5,640 nt of DNA from CAZGXQ01 sp964530195 (GCA_964530195.1 CAZGXQ010000012.1:1-5640); one strand, 5' to 3'. Counted from the first letter of the stretch, positions 1 to 5,504 are shown. Notes: a model not told the origin generated them from the letters alone. Numbers and translations are program-made.

Positions 1-9
1 TATAAATTG

Positions 10-2937
10 ATGGAGAGATCTCCGGTAGAAGAAATAAAATCTCGACTAGATATTGTCGAGGTAATTTCCTCTTACTTGTCGCTTAAAAAATGCGGAGCAA
101 ATTATAGAGCTCTTTGTCCTTTCCATTCAGAAAAAAATCCATCATTTTTTGTCTCCCCAGCAAGACAAATTTGGCACTGTTTTGGATGTTTTTTACCAGG
201 AACTCCAATAAAGACTAAAGAAGGCTATCACAAAATTGAAGATTTGAAAGTTGGAGACTTAGTTGAGACTCATAGAGGAAGGTTTATGCCAGTGATAAGA
301 TCTTTGTGGAGACCATTTAAGGGCGAAATCTTAGAAATTAGAGTTAGAAAATCGAGCGAAACGGTTTCTTTAACTCCAGATCACGAAGTTTTTGTAATAA
401 AAATAAAGCACTGCCCCTATAAATCTCGAAAAACAAGAATTTGTCAATGGAATTGTAAAAAGAAATATTGTCCAAGATTTTATTTGGATTACAAAATTGA
501 AAAATTGCCAGCTGCTCATCTTTCAAAAGATGACCTTTTGCTTTATCCGGTGAATGAAAAAATTGAAGAGTTAGATTACATCGATTTGGAAAAATACTAC
601 ACGAGGAAAGAGAGTAATTTTGGGCCAGAGATTAAAGAGATTCCAACAAAAATAAAAGTTAATGACAAATTTTTGAAATTAGTTGGCTACTATATAGCCG
701 AAGGAAGTAATCATAGAGCCTACATTAGGTTTAGTTTAGGAGAAAATGAAATAGAGTTTGCTAAGGAAATAAAAGAATTGATCAAAGAGATTTTTGGGAT
801 AAATGCAGGCATTCACAAGAGAAAAACAGGTAAAAAAACCGGAATTGAGATTTCAGCCTGTAATTCAAAATTATCCAACATTTTTGAGAATCTTTGCGGA
901 AAAGGTGCGGACAAAAAACACATTCCTTTTGAATTTCAATTTTTACCACCCCAAAAACAAAGGATAATTCTGGATGCCATTTGGAGGGGTGATGGTACTC
1001 AAGGAAAAGTTGCAAAGTGTAAAAGTAAAAGAAATTATAAAGCAATTACCACAACCTCTCTTTTATTAGCTGAGCAATTAAGAGATATTTTGTTGAGATT
1101 GAAAAAACAACCAAACTTTATTATTCAAAAAGAGAAAATTGATAAAAAGGGAGTTTGCCACAAAACTTCTTATACAATAATTTGGCAAGAAAACTATAAC
1201 CTGCATTTTTCATTTTTCTGGCGAGATCCAAAAACTAAGGTCTTGTATTGGGCTTTGCCAATTAAAGAAATCAAAAAAAGATACTATCAAGGCGACACTT
1301 TCGATTTAACTGTAGCTGTTGATCATTCCTATTTGGCAGGACCTTTTGCAGTTTCAAATTGCGGCAAAGGCGGAGATATTTTTAAATTCATAATGGAAAT
1401 TGAAGGGGTTGAATTTGGGGACGCATTAAGAATTTTAGCTCAAAGAGCAGGAGTTGAATTGAAACCAAAATCTCCAGAATACGAAAAATTGAAAACTCAA
1501 AGGAAAAGATTGTATGAAATTTGTGAATTAGCAACTAGATTTTTTGAAAAACAATTGGAAAGCTCAAAAGGCAAAAAAGTAGTAGAATATCTTAAAAATA
1601 GGGGAATTTCAGAAGAGTCAATAAAAAAATGGAGAATTGGATGGGCCCCAGAGGCATGGAGAGGATTGAGCGACTTTTTGGTTAAAAAAGGATACAAAAA
1701 TGAAGAAATCGAAAGTGCGGGTTTGGCAATTAAAAACGAAAGTGGAAATTATTATGACAGATTTAGAGGAAGAATTATTTTTCCAGTTTTTGATTTAAAT
1801 TCTCAAGTGATTGGATTTGGAGGAAGGATTTTTGAAAAAGAAGATGAAGGCTTAGCAAAGTATATTAATACTCCAAACACACTTTTATATGACAAAAGTA
1901 AAGTTCTTTATGGGTTAGATAAAGCTAAGGTTGAAATTAGAAAAAAAGATTTTTGTATTTTGGTTGAAGGTTATACTGATGTGATTTTGGCTCATCAAAT
2001 TGGCATTTCAAATACAGTAGCAGTTTCTGGAACAAACTTAACTTTAGATCAACTAAGAATCCTTAAACGATATTCAAACAATTTGATTTTAGGTTTTGAC
2101 ATGGACATTGCTGGAGACTCAGCAACAAAAAGAACTATTGCCATTTCTCAGATTGAGGGATTTAATTTAAAAATTTTACCTCTCCCAAAAGATCAAGATC
2201 CAGCGGATGTAATTTCTAAAAATCCCGAAGAATTTAAAAACTTGGTTGAAAAGAGCATTTCAATTTTAGATTTTTATTTTCAAAGCGCCTTTTCTTCATT
2301 TGATAAAAACACTCCAGAAGGAAAAAGAGAAATTTCAAAGATGCTACTTCCCCCAATTAAAAGAATTCAAAACAAAATTGAACAAGCTTTCTGGATCAGA
2401 GAATTGGCAAGAAGACTTGAAGTTAGTGAAAGCTATGTTGAAGAGGAGTTAGCTAAAGTAAAAATAGAAGAAGAACAAATTGGTTTGGAGGAAGGAGAAG
2501 CAATTTCTTTGCCTCCAAAAAGTCGTAAAGAGCTTTTAGAAGAAAGATTGATTGTTTTACTCTTGAAAAATTTAGAAAAAGTAAATAAAATTGAAGATGA
2601 GAATTTAGAGTTTTTTTCTCAACCTATCAAGGAAATTATTCTGAATTTAAAAAACGAAAAAACTCCTTTTTTAAAAAATCTTTCCTCGGAGGCCAATGAA
2701 AAATTTAATTATTTAGCTCTTAAAGCAGAAATTGAAGAAATAGATTTAGAGAACATAGATTCTGAAATTGATTTTTGTATTAGTGAAATTCAGTGTATTG
2801 AAATAAAAAGTAGATTAGAAGAAATTGGTCAAAAGATTAGAGAAGCTGAAAAAGAAAAAGACTTTGAAAAACTCAAAGAACTTTCTCAACAATTTAATAA
2901 TCTTTCAAAACAACTTTCAAAACTAAAGAAAAAATAA
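10..2937 (+). CDS. dnaG: DNA primase DnaG, interrupted by an in-frame intein
   Basis: DnaG makes the RNA primers for lagging-strand synthesis at the replication fork. The precursor is 975 aa from ATG 10 (a TTG at 7 is in frame but less likely). Residues 60-450 are an intein, leaving a 584-aa mature enzyme, close to the 581 aa of E. coli DnaG. The N-terminal CHC2 zinc finger has ligands C36, H39, C57 and C451 (C60 after splicing), followed by GKGGDIFKF. The catalytic core carries the basic motif RFRGRIIFPV, then YINTPNTLLYDKS, and the TOPRIM motif VEGYTDV (E653, D657). GFDMDIAG follows (D697, D699), then DPAD. In mature numbering these acidic residues are E262, D266, D306 and D308, a constant offset of 3 from E. 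coli E265, D269, D309 and D311. The C-terminal part is helical, lysine/glutamate-rich and less conserved, as expected for the helicase-interaction domain. rpoD follows after 4 nt. Only 9 nt of upstream sequence is visible, so the promoter cannot be assessed. Identification is very secure. Confidence 0.97.
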   Translation: MERSPVEEIKSRLDIVEVISSYLSLKKCGANYRALCPFHSEKNPSFFVSPARQIWHCFGCFLPGTPIKTKEGYHKIEDLKVGDLVETHRGRFMPVIRSLWRPFKGEILEIRVRKSSETVSLTPDHEVFVIKIKHCPYKSRKTRICQWNCKKKYCPRFYLDYKIEKLPAAHLSKDDLLLYPVNEKIEELDYIDLEKYYTRKESNFGPEIKEIPTKIKVNDKFLKLVGYYIAEGSNHRAYIRFSLGENEIEFAKEIKELIKEIFGINAGIHKRKTGKKTGIEISACNSKLSNIFENLCGKGADKKHIPFEFQFLPPQKQRIILDAIWRGDGTQGKVAKCKSKRNYKAITTTSLLLAEQLRDILLRLKKQPNFIIQKEKIDKKGVCHKTSYTIIWQENYNLHFSFFWRDPKTKVLYWALPIKEIKKRYYQGDTFDLTVAVDHSYLAGPFAVSNCGKGGDIFKFIMEIEGVEFGDALRILAQRAGVELKPKSPEYEKLKTQRKRLYEICELATRFFEKQLESSKGKKVVEYLKNRGISEESIKKWRIGWAPEAWRGLSDFLVKKGYKNEEIESAGLAIKNESGNYYDRFRGRIIFPVFDLNSQVIGFGGRIFEKEDEGLAKYINTPNTLLYDKSKVLYGLDKAKVEIRKKDFCILVEGYTDVILAHQIGISNTVAVSGTNLTLDQLRILKRYSNNLILGFDMDIAGDSATKRTIAISQIEGFNLKILPLPKDQDPADVISKNPEEFKNLVEKSISILDFYFQSAFSSFDKNTPEGKREISKMLLPPIKRIQNKIEQAFWIRELARRLEVSESYVEEELAKVKIEEEQIGLEEGEAISLPPKSRKELLEERLIVLLLKNLEKVNKIEDENLEFFSQPIKEIILNLKNEKTPFLKNLSSEANEKFNYLALKAEIEEIDLENIDSEIDFCISEIQCIEIKSRLEEIGQKIREAEKEKDFEKLKELSQQFNNLSKQLSKLKKK
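187..1359 (+). mobile_element. Intein with LAGLIDADG homing endonuclease, inserted in the DnaG zinc finger
   Basis: This 391-codon in-frame insertion splits the primase motif HCFG|CGKGGD, which rejoins perfectly when it is removed. Residue 1 of the intein is Cys, in the block A sequence CFLPGTPIKT. Block B is SLTPDH (T63, H66, intein numbering). The endonuclease motifs are LVGYYIAEG (165-173) and LDAIWRGDG (262-270), with KHIP (244-247) between them. Block F is TFDLTVAVDHSYLA (D373, H380). The C-terminal junction is PFAVSN, ending in Asn391 with Cys as the +1 extein residue. The penultimate residue is Ser390 rather than the usual His. A cysteine cluster (C76, C86, C90, C95) lies just after block B. 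Both endonuclease motifs keep an acidic residue, so homing activity looks possible. Codon use resembles the host gene, which suggests long residence. Boundaries are exact from the host alignment; splicing activity is inferred. Confidence 0.95.
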
Positions 2938-2941
2938 ATTT

Positions 2942-4066
2942 ATGATGAGAAAAAAGAAAAAAGAAAAAAAAGTAAAAAAGAGGAAAAAAGTAAAATTAAA
3001 AAGGGGAAGACCCAAAAAAGTTTTTTTAGAGGAAAAGGTAGAACAATTAATCGCTAAAGGAAGAGAGCGAGGTTTTGTAACAATTTCTGAGATTTTATAT
3101 TTTTTTCCTGAAGTTGAACAAGATATTAAAGGGTTAGAAAAACTTTACGAAAAATTAGAGAGAGCAGGAATTGAGGTTAAAGGAGAAACTGAATTTTTGG
3201 ATCTGGAAAAAGAAATAGAAGAAGAGATTCCAGAAGCAAAATTGGATGAGGTTCAAATGTATTTGAAAGAAATTGGTCAATACGCACCATTAACAGCAGA
3301 AGAAGAAAAAGAATTGGCAAAAAGAATAGAAAAAGGAGACCAGGAAGCAAAAAAACGGTTAGTTCAAGCAAATTTAAGGTTGGTTGTGTCAATTGCTAAA
3401 AAATATATTGGAAAATCTCCAAATTTGAGTTTTTTGGATTTAATTCAAGAGGGAAATTTGGGGCTGTTTAGAGCAGTAGAAAAATTCGATTGGAGAAAAG
3501 GATATAAATTTTCAACTTATGCCACCTGGTGGATAAGACAAGCAATTTCAAGAGCTTTAGCTGATCAAGCAAGAACTATTAGAATTCCAGTACATATGAT
3601 AGAGACCCTTTCAAAATTTACTCAAGTTAGGAGAAGATTGCTACAAGATTTGGGAAGAGAGCCATTACCAGAAGAAATTGCTGCTGAGATGGGGCTTGAG
3701 GTAGATAAGGTTTATAATTTATTAAAAATTTCTCAAGAAACAGTTTCTCTTCAAACTCCTGTTGGAGAAGACGAAGAAGATTCAATCTTAGCTGAATTTA
3801 TTGCTGATGAAAAAAGCCCACCCCCAACTTTAGAGGCAGCAAGAAATTTGTTAAGAGAGAGATTAAAAGAAATTCTTAAAGATTTGACCCCAAGAGAACA
3901 AAAGATATTATCAATGAGATTTGGATTGGAAGATGGGGTAACTCATACTTTAGAGGAAGTAGGAAGAGAATGTGGAGTAACAAGAGAAAGAATTAGGCAA
4001 ATTGAAGCTAAAGCCTTAGAAAAAATCAGACAGCATCAAGCCTTGAAAAAATTAAAAGGATATTAG
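2942..4066 (+). CDS. rpoD: Primary RNA polymerase sigma factor (sigma-70, RpoD/SigA)
   Basis: This 374-aa protein is the housekeeping sigma factor that directs RNA polymerase to -10/-35 promoters. A very lysine-rich N-terminus (2-26) contains RGRPKK, then a region 1.1-like segment (about 27-80). Region 1.2 is about 100-135. Region 2 holds NLRLVVSIAKKY, DLIQEGNLGL and STYATWWIRQAISRALADQ. In region 2.4, W196, W197 and Q200 match E. coli W433, W434 and Q437, and S203 replaces T440. Region 3 has IRIPVHMIE and the sigma-finger segment around 269-295. Region 4.2 is EEVGRECGVTRERIRQIEAKAL, with R348, E349, R352 and Q353 at the positions of E. coli -35 contacts R584, E585, R588 and Q589. The long non-conserved region of E. 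coli RpoD is absent. The start is the first of two adjacent ATGs (2942, 2945). No Shine-Dalgarno is visible, and the gene begins 4 nt after dnaG, so co-transcription with dnaG is likely. Confidence 0.97.
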   Translation: MMRKKKKEKKVKKRKKVKLKRGRPKKVFLEEKVEQLIAKGRERGFVTISEILYFFPEVEQDIKGLEKLYEKLERAGIEVKGETEFLDLEKEIEEEIPEAKLDEVQMYLKEIGQYAPLTAEEEKELAKRIEKGDQEAKKRLVQANLRLVVSIAKKYIGKSPNLSFLDLIQEGNLGLFRAVEKFDWRKGYKFSTYATWWIRQAISRALADQARTIRIPVHMIETLSKFTQVRRRLLQDLGREPLPEEIAAEMGLEVDKVYNLLKISQETVSLQTPVGEDEEDSILAEFIADEKSPPPTLEAARNLLRERLKEILKDLTPREQKILSMRFGLEDGVTHTLEEVGRECGVTRERIRQIEAKALEKIRQHQALKKLKGY

Positions 4067-4071
4067 ATAAT
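4043..4071 (+). promoter_or_regulatory. Possible sigma-70 promoter for the tRNA, inside the 3' end of rpoD
   Basis: TTGAAA (4043-4048) and GATAAT (4066-4071) are separated by 17 nt, which predicts a start near 4078, about 5 nt before the tRNA. This would let tRNA-Asn be made independently of dnaG-rpoD. In such AT-rich DNA a match of this quality can arise by chance, and read-through from rpoD is an equally possible source of the tRNA. Confidence 0.4.
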
Positions 4072-4082
4072 ATTAAAAACAT

Positions 4083-4154
4083 TCCGCGGTAGCTCAACGG
4101 TAGAGCGACTGGCTGTTAACCAGGAGGTTGCAGGTTCGAATCCTGCCCGCGGAG
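4083..4154 (+). tRNA. tRNA-Asn (anticodon GTT)
   Basis: All four arms fold. The acceptor stem TCCGCGG (4083-4089) pairs with CCGCGGA (4147-4153), with discriminator G4154. The D stem is GCTC (4092-4095) with GAGC (4103-4106). The anticodon loop CTGTTAA (4113-4119) has anticodon GTT (4115-4117), reading AAC/AAU. The T arm is GCAGG/CCTGC around TTCGAAT (4135-4141). The outermost anticodon-stem pair would be an A4108/G4124 mismatch. After G4154 the genome reads CAA, so a full CCA end is not encoded and would have to be added by a nucleotidyltransferase. The gene starts 16 nt after rpoD, on the same strand. Confidence 0.96.
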
Positions 4155-4156
4155 CA

Positions 4157-4200
4157 ATGTACCTGAGTTTGCTTCGCTCTGGTGTATGACATTTTTGTTT
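4157..4200 (+). terminator. Probable rho-independent terminator after tRNA-Asn
   Basis: ATGTACC-T-GAG (4157-4167) pairs with CTC-T-GGTGTAT (4177-4187). This gives about ten pairs including two G-U wobbles, one central T/T mismatch and a 9-nt loop. ATTTTTGTTT (4191-4200) follows three bases later. Its position immediately after the tRNA fits an end for the tRNA transcript and possibly for the dnaG-rpoD transcript. The stem is not very GC-rich, so efficiency is uncertain. Confidence 0.6.
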
Positions 4201-4319
4201 ATTAGTTTAAAAGACAACTCTTTTTAGATTTACTGCAAATCTCAAACAATGTCTCACTGACCATTTTCGTGGCCACTCTAAATCCACAGCGCCAAGAAGA
4301 CCTTTTAAACTGATTTTTT
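4201..4319. other. Inverted-repeat-bounded segment, possible structured RNA
   Basis: ATTAGTTTAAAAG (4201-4213) is complementary to CTTTTAAACTGAT (4302-4314) over 13 bp with one G-U wobble, including a perfect 10-bp core. The T-run 4314-4319 follows directly. Inside are the hairpin AGATTT/AAATCT (4226-4231, 4237-4242, loop 5) and a weaker stem TGACCA/TGGCCA (4258-4263, 4270-4275). The inner weak stem pairs better as reverse-strand RNA, while the outer stem and T-run favour the forward strand, so the strand is unresolved. It could be a small RNA ending in its own terminator, or chance pairing in AT-rich DNA. It matches no RNA family I recognise. Confidence 0.35.
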
Positions 4320-4327
4320 GTGAACAC

Positions 4328-4361
4328 TTTCTCTCCAAAAAAGATGCTTAAAGAAGAGAAA
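4328..4361. repeat. 7-bp inverted repeat
   Basis: TTTCTCT (4328-4334) is complementary to AGAGAAA (4355-4361), with a 20-nt loop. It is a small stem in the gene-free region with no T-run after it. It may be part of a larger structured transcript or may be chance. Confidence 0.3.
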
Positions 4362-4436
4362 AATATTTCAAAATAACTAAGGGGAAAAGAACTCTAAAAC
4401 TATTATTAAAAGATTCATTGAAACTAAGCTAAATTC

Positions 4437-4450
4437 GTCCATCACTGGGC
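4437..4450. repeat. Hairpin repeat, copy 1
   Basis: GTCCA-TCAC-TGGGC is a 5-bp stem with a 4-nt loop. It differs from copies 2 and 3 by two transitions: one turns a stem C-G pair into a T-G wobble and keeps the stem, and the other lies in the loop. The flanks GCTAAA (4428-4433) and AACCATGA (4451-4458) are shared with other copies. CTGGGC (4445-4450) could instead pair with GCCAG (4459-4463), giving an alternative fold. Confidence 0.7.
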
Positions 4451-4502
4451 AACCATGAGCCAGGTGTGGTGCACAGTTTTTATTTTAGAAATAAATTTTG
4501 AT

Positions 4503-4530
4503 ATTTGCACATTTGCGCAAATGTGCAAAT
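4503..4530. repeat. Perfect 28-bp palindrome
   Basis: The half ATTTGCACATTTGC (4503-4516) is followed by its exact reverse complement (4517-4530), with no spacer and no mismatch. Each half carries ATTTGC twice. A perfect palindrome this long without a T-run suggests a site for a dimeric DNA-binding protein or a cruciform-forming element rather than a terminator. It lies between hairpin-repeat copies 1 and 2. Confidence 0.9.
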
Positions 4531-4583
4531 GATTAAACAATTAAGCTTTTGAGGGTGCGCGGTTGTAATTTTAAATTCAAGAA

Positions 4584-4615
4584 TTTCACTATTTCACAAT
4601 TGTGAAATTGTGAAA
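4584..4615. repeat. 32-bp palindrome with one mismatch
   Basis: The 18-bp perfect core ATTTCACAATTGTGAAAT (4591-4608) extends, after one T/T mismatch, through TTTCAC (4584-4589) and GTGAAA (4610-4615). Each arm therefore contains TTTCAC twice, the same doubled half-site design as the 28-bp palindrome, and TTTCAC resembles TTTGCAC. The two centres are 83 bp apart, close to eight helical turns. Confidence 0.85.
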
Positions 4616-4768
4616 AACTGAAATTTATTGGTGTTTGCTTTGAGTTTGAAATCACTTTTTTAAAATGATGAGAGAGTAAAATAACACATGGCCGAAATAT
4701 TAAAGAGTTAACAATTCTCGAGATCACGTTTTAGTGAACTTATCAAACAAATTCTGACATCCTCCATT

Positions 4769-4781
4769 AAGCGAAGCAAAA
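4769..4781 (+). repeat. Short repeat word AAGCGAAGCAAAA
   Basis: This 13-nt word recurs with one change (AAGCGGAGCAAAA) at 5505-5517, and 11 nt of it recur inverted at 4168-4178, inside the loop and stem of the tRNA-proximal terminator. It contains GCGAAGC, a sequence known to form an unusually stable mini-hairpin in single-stranded DNA. It ends one base before copy 2 of the hairpin repeat. Confidence 0.5.
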
Positions 4782-4782
4782 G

Positions 4783-4796
4783 GCCCATCGCTGGGC
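4783..4796. repeat. Hairpin repeat, copy 2
   Basis: GCCCA-TCGC-TGGGC is identical in stem and loop to copy 3. The flanks GCAAAA (5') and AACCATGA (3') match copy 1. No T-run follows, so this copy is not itself a classical terminator. It lies about 30 nt upstream of the toxin-antitoxin promoter. Confidence 0.8.
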
Positions 4797-4826
4797 AACC
4801 ATGAACTATGTACCACACGATTTTGT

Positions 4827-4854
4827 TTGACACTAAATTTTAACTTGCTAAAAT
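4827..4854 (+). promoter_or_regulatory. Sigma-70 promoter of the toxin-antitoxin operon (leaderless)
   Basis: The consensus -35 TTGACA (4827-4832) is followed after 16 nt by TAAAAT (4849-4854), with an extended -10 TG at 4846-4847. The predicted start is about 4861, one base before the antitoxin ATG at 4862, leaving no room for a ribosome binding site. Antitoxins of this type commonly repress their own promoter, so autoregulation here is likely but not shown. Confidence 0.8.
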
Positions 4855-4861
4855 AAATTGT

Positions 4862-5083
4862 ATGGCCAATCAAATTTCAAAAAACATTATCTTACCAAGA
4901 TCTTTTATTCGAGAAAAAGAGGGAATAGTAATTCTTCCATTAAAAAAATGGAAAGAAATTGAAAAATCATTAGAAGATTTAGAAATGTATCGTTCCGAGA
5001 GATTGGCAAAGGAAATTGAAAAAAGAAGAAAGCAAAAAGAGACTGTATCTTTAGCAAAACTTCTTAAAAAATATCGCATTTAA
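4862..5083 (+). CDS. Type II antitoxin, Phd/RelB-like
   Basis: This 73-aa protein is encoded 3 nt upstream of a RelE/ParE-like toxin, the usual antitoxin-first order. A short N-terminal segment leads to VILPLKKWKEIEKSLEDLE (about 23-41), resembling the strand-helix part of Phd/YefM-type antitoxins. A charged helix (41-60) and TVSLAKLLKKYRI at the C-terminus follow, the latter placed like the toxin-binding tail of such proteins. Known family members neutralise the toxin by wrapping it and bind the operon promoter. The family assignment rests mainly on context and overall layout because these proteins diverge quickly. The start is ATG 4862, supported by the promoter spacing; there is no Shine-Dalgarno. 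Confidence 0.8.
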   Translation: MANQISKNIILPRSFIREKEGIVILPLKKWKEIEKSLEDLEMYRSERLAKEIEKRRKQKETVSLAKLLKKYRI

Positions 5084-5086
5084 ATT

Positions 5087-5347
5087 GTGTTTGTTTTTGA
5101 ATTTAAAAAGAAGGCAGCAAAGGAGTTAGAAAAACTTCCCCTTCAAATCCGTAAAAGAATTTTAAAGAAACTTAAATTTTACTCACTTCAAGAAAATCCT
5201 CTAAGATTTGCCGAGAAATTGAGAGATCGTAGATTTGGAGAATATCGATTTCGTATAGGGGATTATAGGATACTCTGTGATTTGGAAGATCATCGAATCA
5301 TTATTCTGAAGGTTGGGCATAGAAAAGACATTTACCGAGATTGCTAA
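5087..5347 (+). CDS. Type II toxin, RelE/ParE superfamily
   Basis: This 86-aa protein has the hallmarks of the RelE/ParE fold. It opens with a first strand FVFEFKKKAAKELEKLP (2-18), then a basic helix IRKRILKKLK (21-30). The core GEYRFRIGDYRILCD (51-65) and the C-terminal strand IIILKVGHRKDIYR (71-84) follow. Members are either ribosome-dependent mRNA interferases (RelE) or gyrase poisons (ParE). R54, R61, H78, R79 and Y83 are suitably placed basic or aromatic residues, and the GHRxxIY ending is common in RelE/StbE-like toxins, so RelE-type activity is the better guess. The start is GTG at 5087, 3 nt after the antitoxin stop and without a Shine-Dalgarno, so translation is probably coupled. 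The gene looks intact. Confidence 0.9.
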   Translation: MFVFEFKKKAAKELEKLPLQIRKRILKKLKFYSLQENPLRFAEKLRDRRFGEYRFRIGDYRILCDLEDHRIIILKVGHRKDIYRDC

Positions 5348-5350
5348 AAC

Positions 5351-5373
5351 GCCCATCGCTGGGCAATTTTTTT
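5351..5373 (+). terminator. Rho-independent terminator of the toxin-antitoxin operon (hairpin repeat, copy 3)
   Basis: GCCCA-TCGC-TGGGC (5351-5364) is followed by AA and seven Ts (5367-5373), beginning 3 nt after the toxin stop codon. The stem is short but GC-rich. The same hairpin occurs upstream without a T-run (4437-4450, 4783-4796), so here a member of a repeat family appears to serve as a terminator. Confidence 0.8.
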
Positions 5374-5504
5374 GTTTCATGTATTACCATGCTTTTTATT
5401 TCACGCTAATTACTTAGATGGTGAGAATTTAATGTTTTGAATCTTCGTGCTTTTCGTTTTCATGTTATCTTAAATTAATCAAATAAGTTACAAAATTATA
5501 CATC

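Larger units (their letters stand above)
4157..4861. other. Gene-free but structure-rich intergenic region
   Basis: About 700 nt lie between tRNA-Asn and the toxin-antitoxin operon with no credible protein gene on either strand. The only open frame of note is a 64-codon reverse frame at 4533-4727 that merely spans two palindromes. I saw no tmRNA tag or tRNA-like end and no RNase P core signature. What it does hold is listed separately: a terminator, a long-range inverted repeat, a small stem, two large palindromes, two copies of a hairpin repeat, and the promoter of the next operon. Confidence 0.75.

Noticed and set aside
1..7. TATAAAT at the window edge as a -10 box for dnaG
   Set aside because: It would put the transcript start inside the coding sequence (ATG at 10), unlike the 8-nt geometry of the other promoters, and no -35 is visible.
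7..9. TTG as the dnaG start
   Set aside because: The adjacent ATG at 10 is in frame and is the stronger start codon; the difference is one residue.
782..1045. Reverse-strand open frame opposite the intein (also similar ones at 344-526, 1497-1697, 3177-3392)
   Set aside because: All lie wholly inside confidently identified forward genes and give low-complexity Phe/Leu/Ser-rich translations typical of antisense frames.
10..2937. UGA recoding as in Gracilibacteria/SR1
   Set aside because: No in-frame TGA occurs in any of the genes and Trp is encoded by TGG, so the standard bacterial code fits.
4533..4727. Reverse-strand open frame of 64 codons
   Set aside because: It spans one whole palindrome and has no recognisable motif, promoter or ribosome site. 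It looks like chance in AT-rich non-coding DNA.
4157..4861. tmRNA or RNase P RNA hidden in the gene-free region
   Set aside because: There is no second TTCGAATC-type T arm or tag reading frame for tmRNA, and no recognisable RNase P core motif on either strand.
4870..5079. Reverse-strand open frame opposite the antitoxin gene
   Set aside because: It is a shadow of the antitoxin coding frame. Forward-strand promoter, spacing and toxin partner all support the forward gene.
4437..5364. CRISPR array or integron attC array
   Set aside because: The three short palindromic repeats are 346 and 568 nt apart, far from CRISPR spacing. They lack the RYYYAAC/GTTRRRY core pairs of attC sites, and no cas or integrase gene is present.
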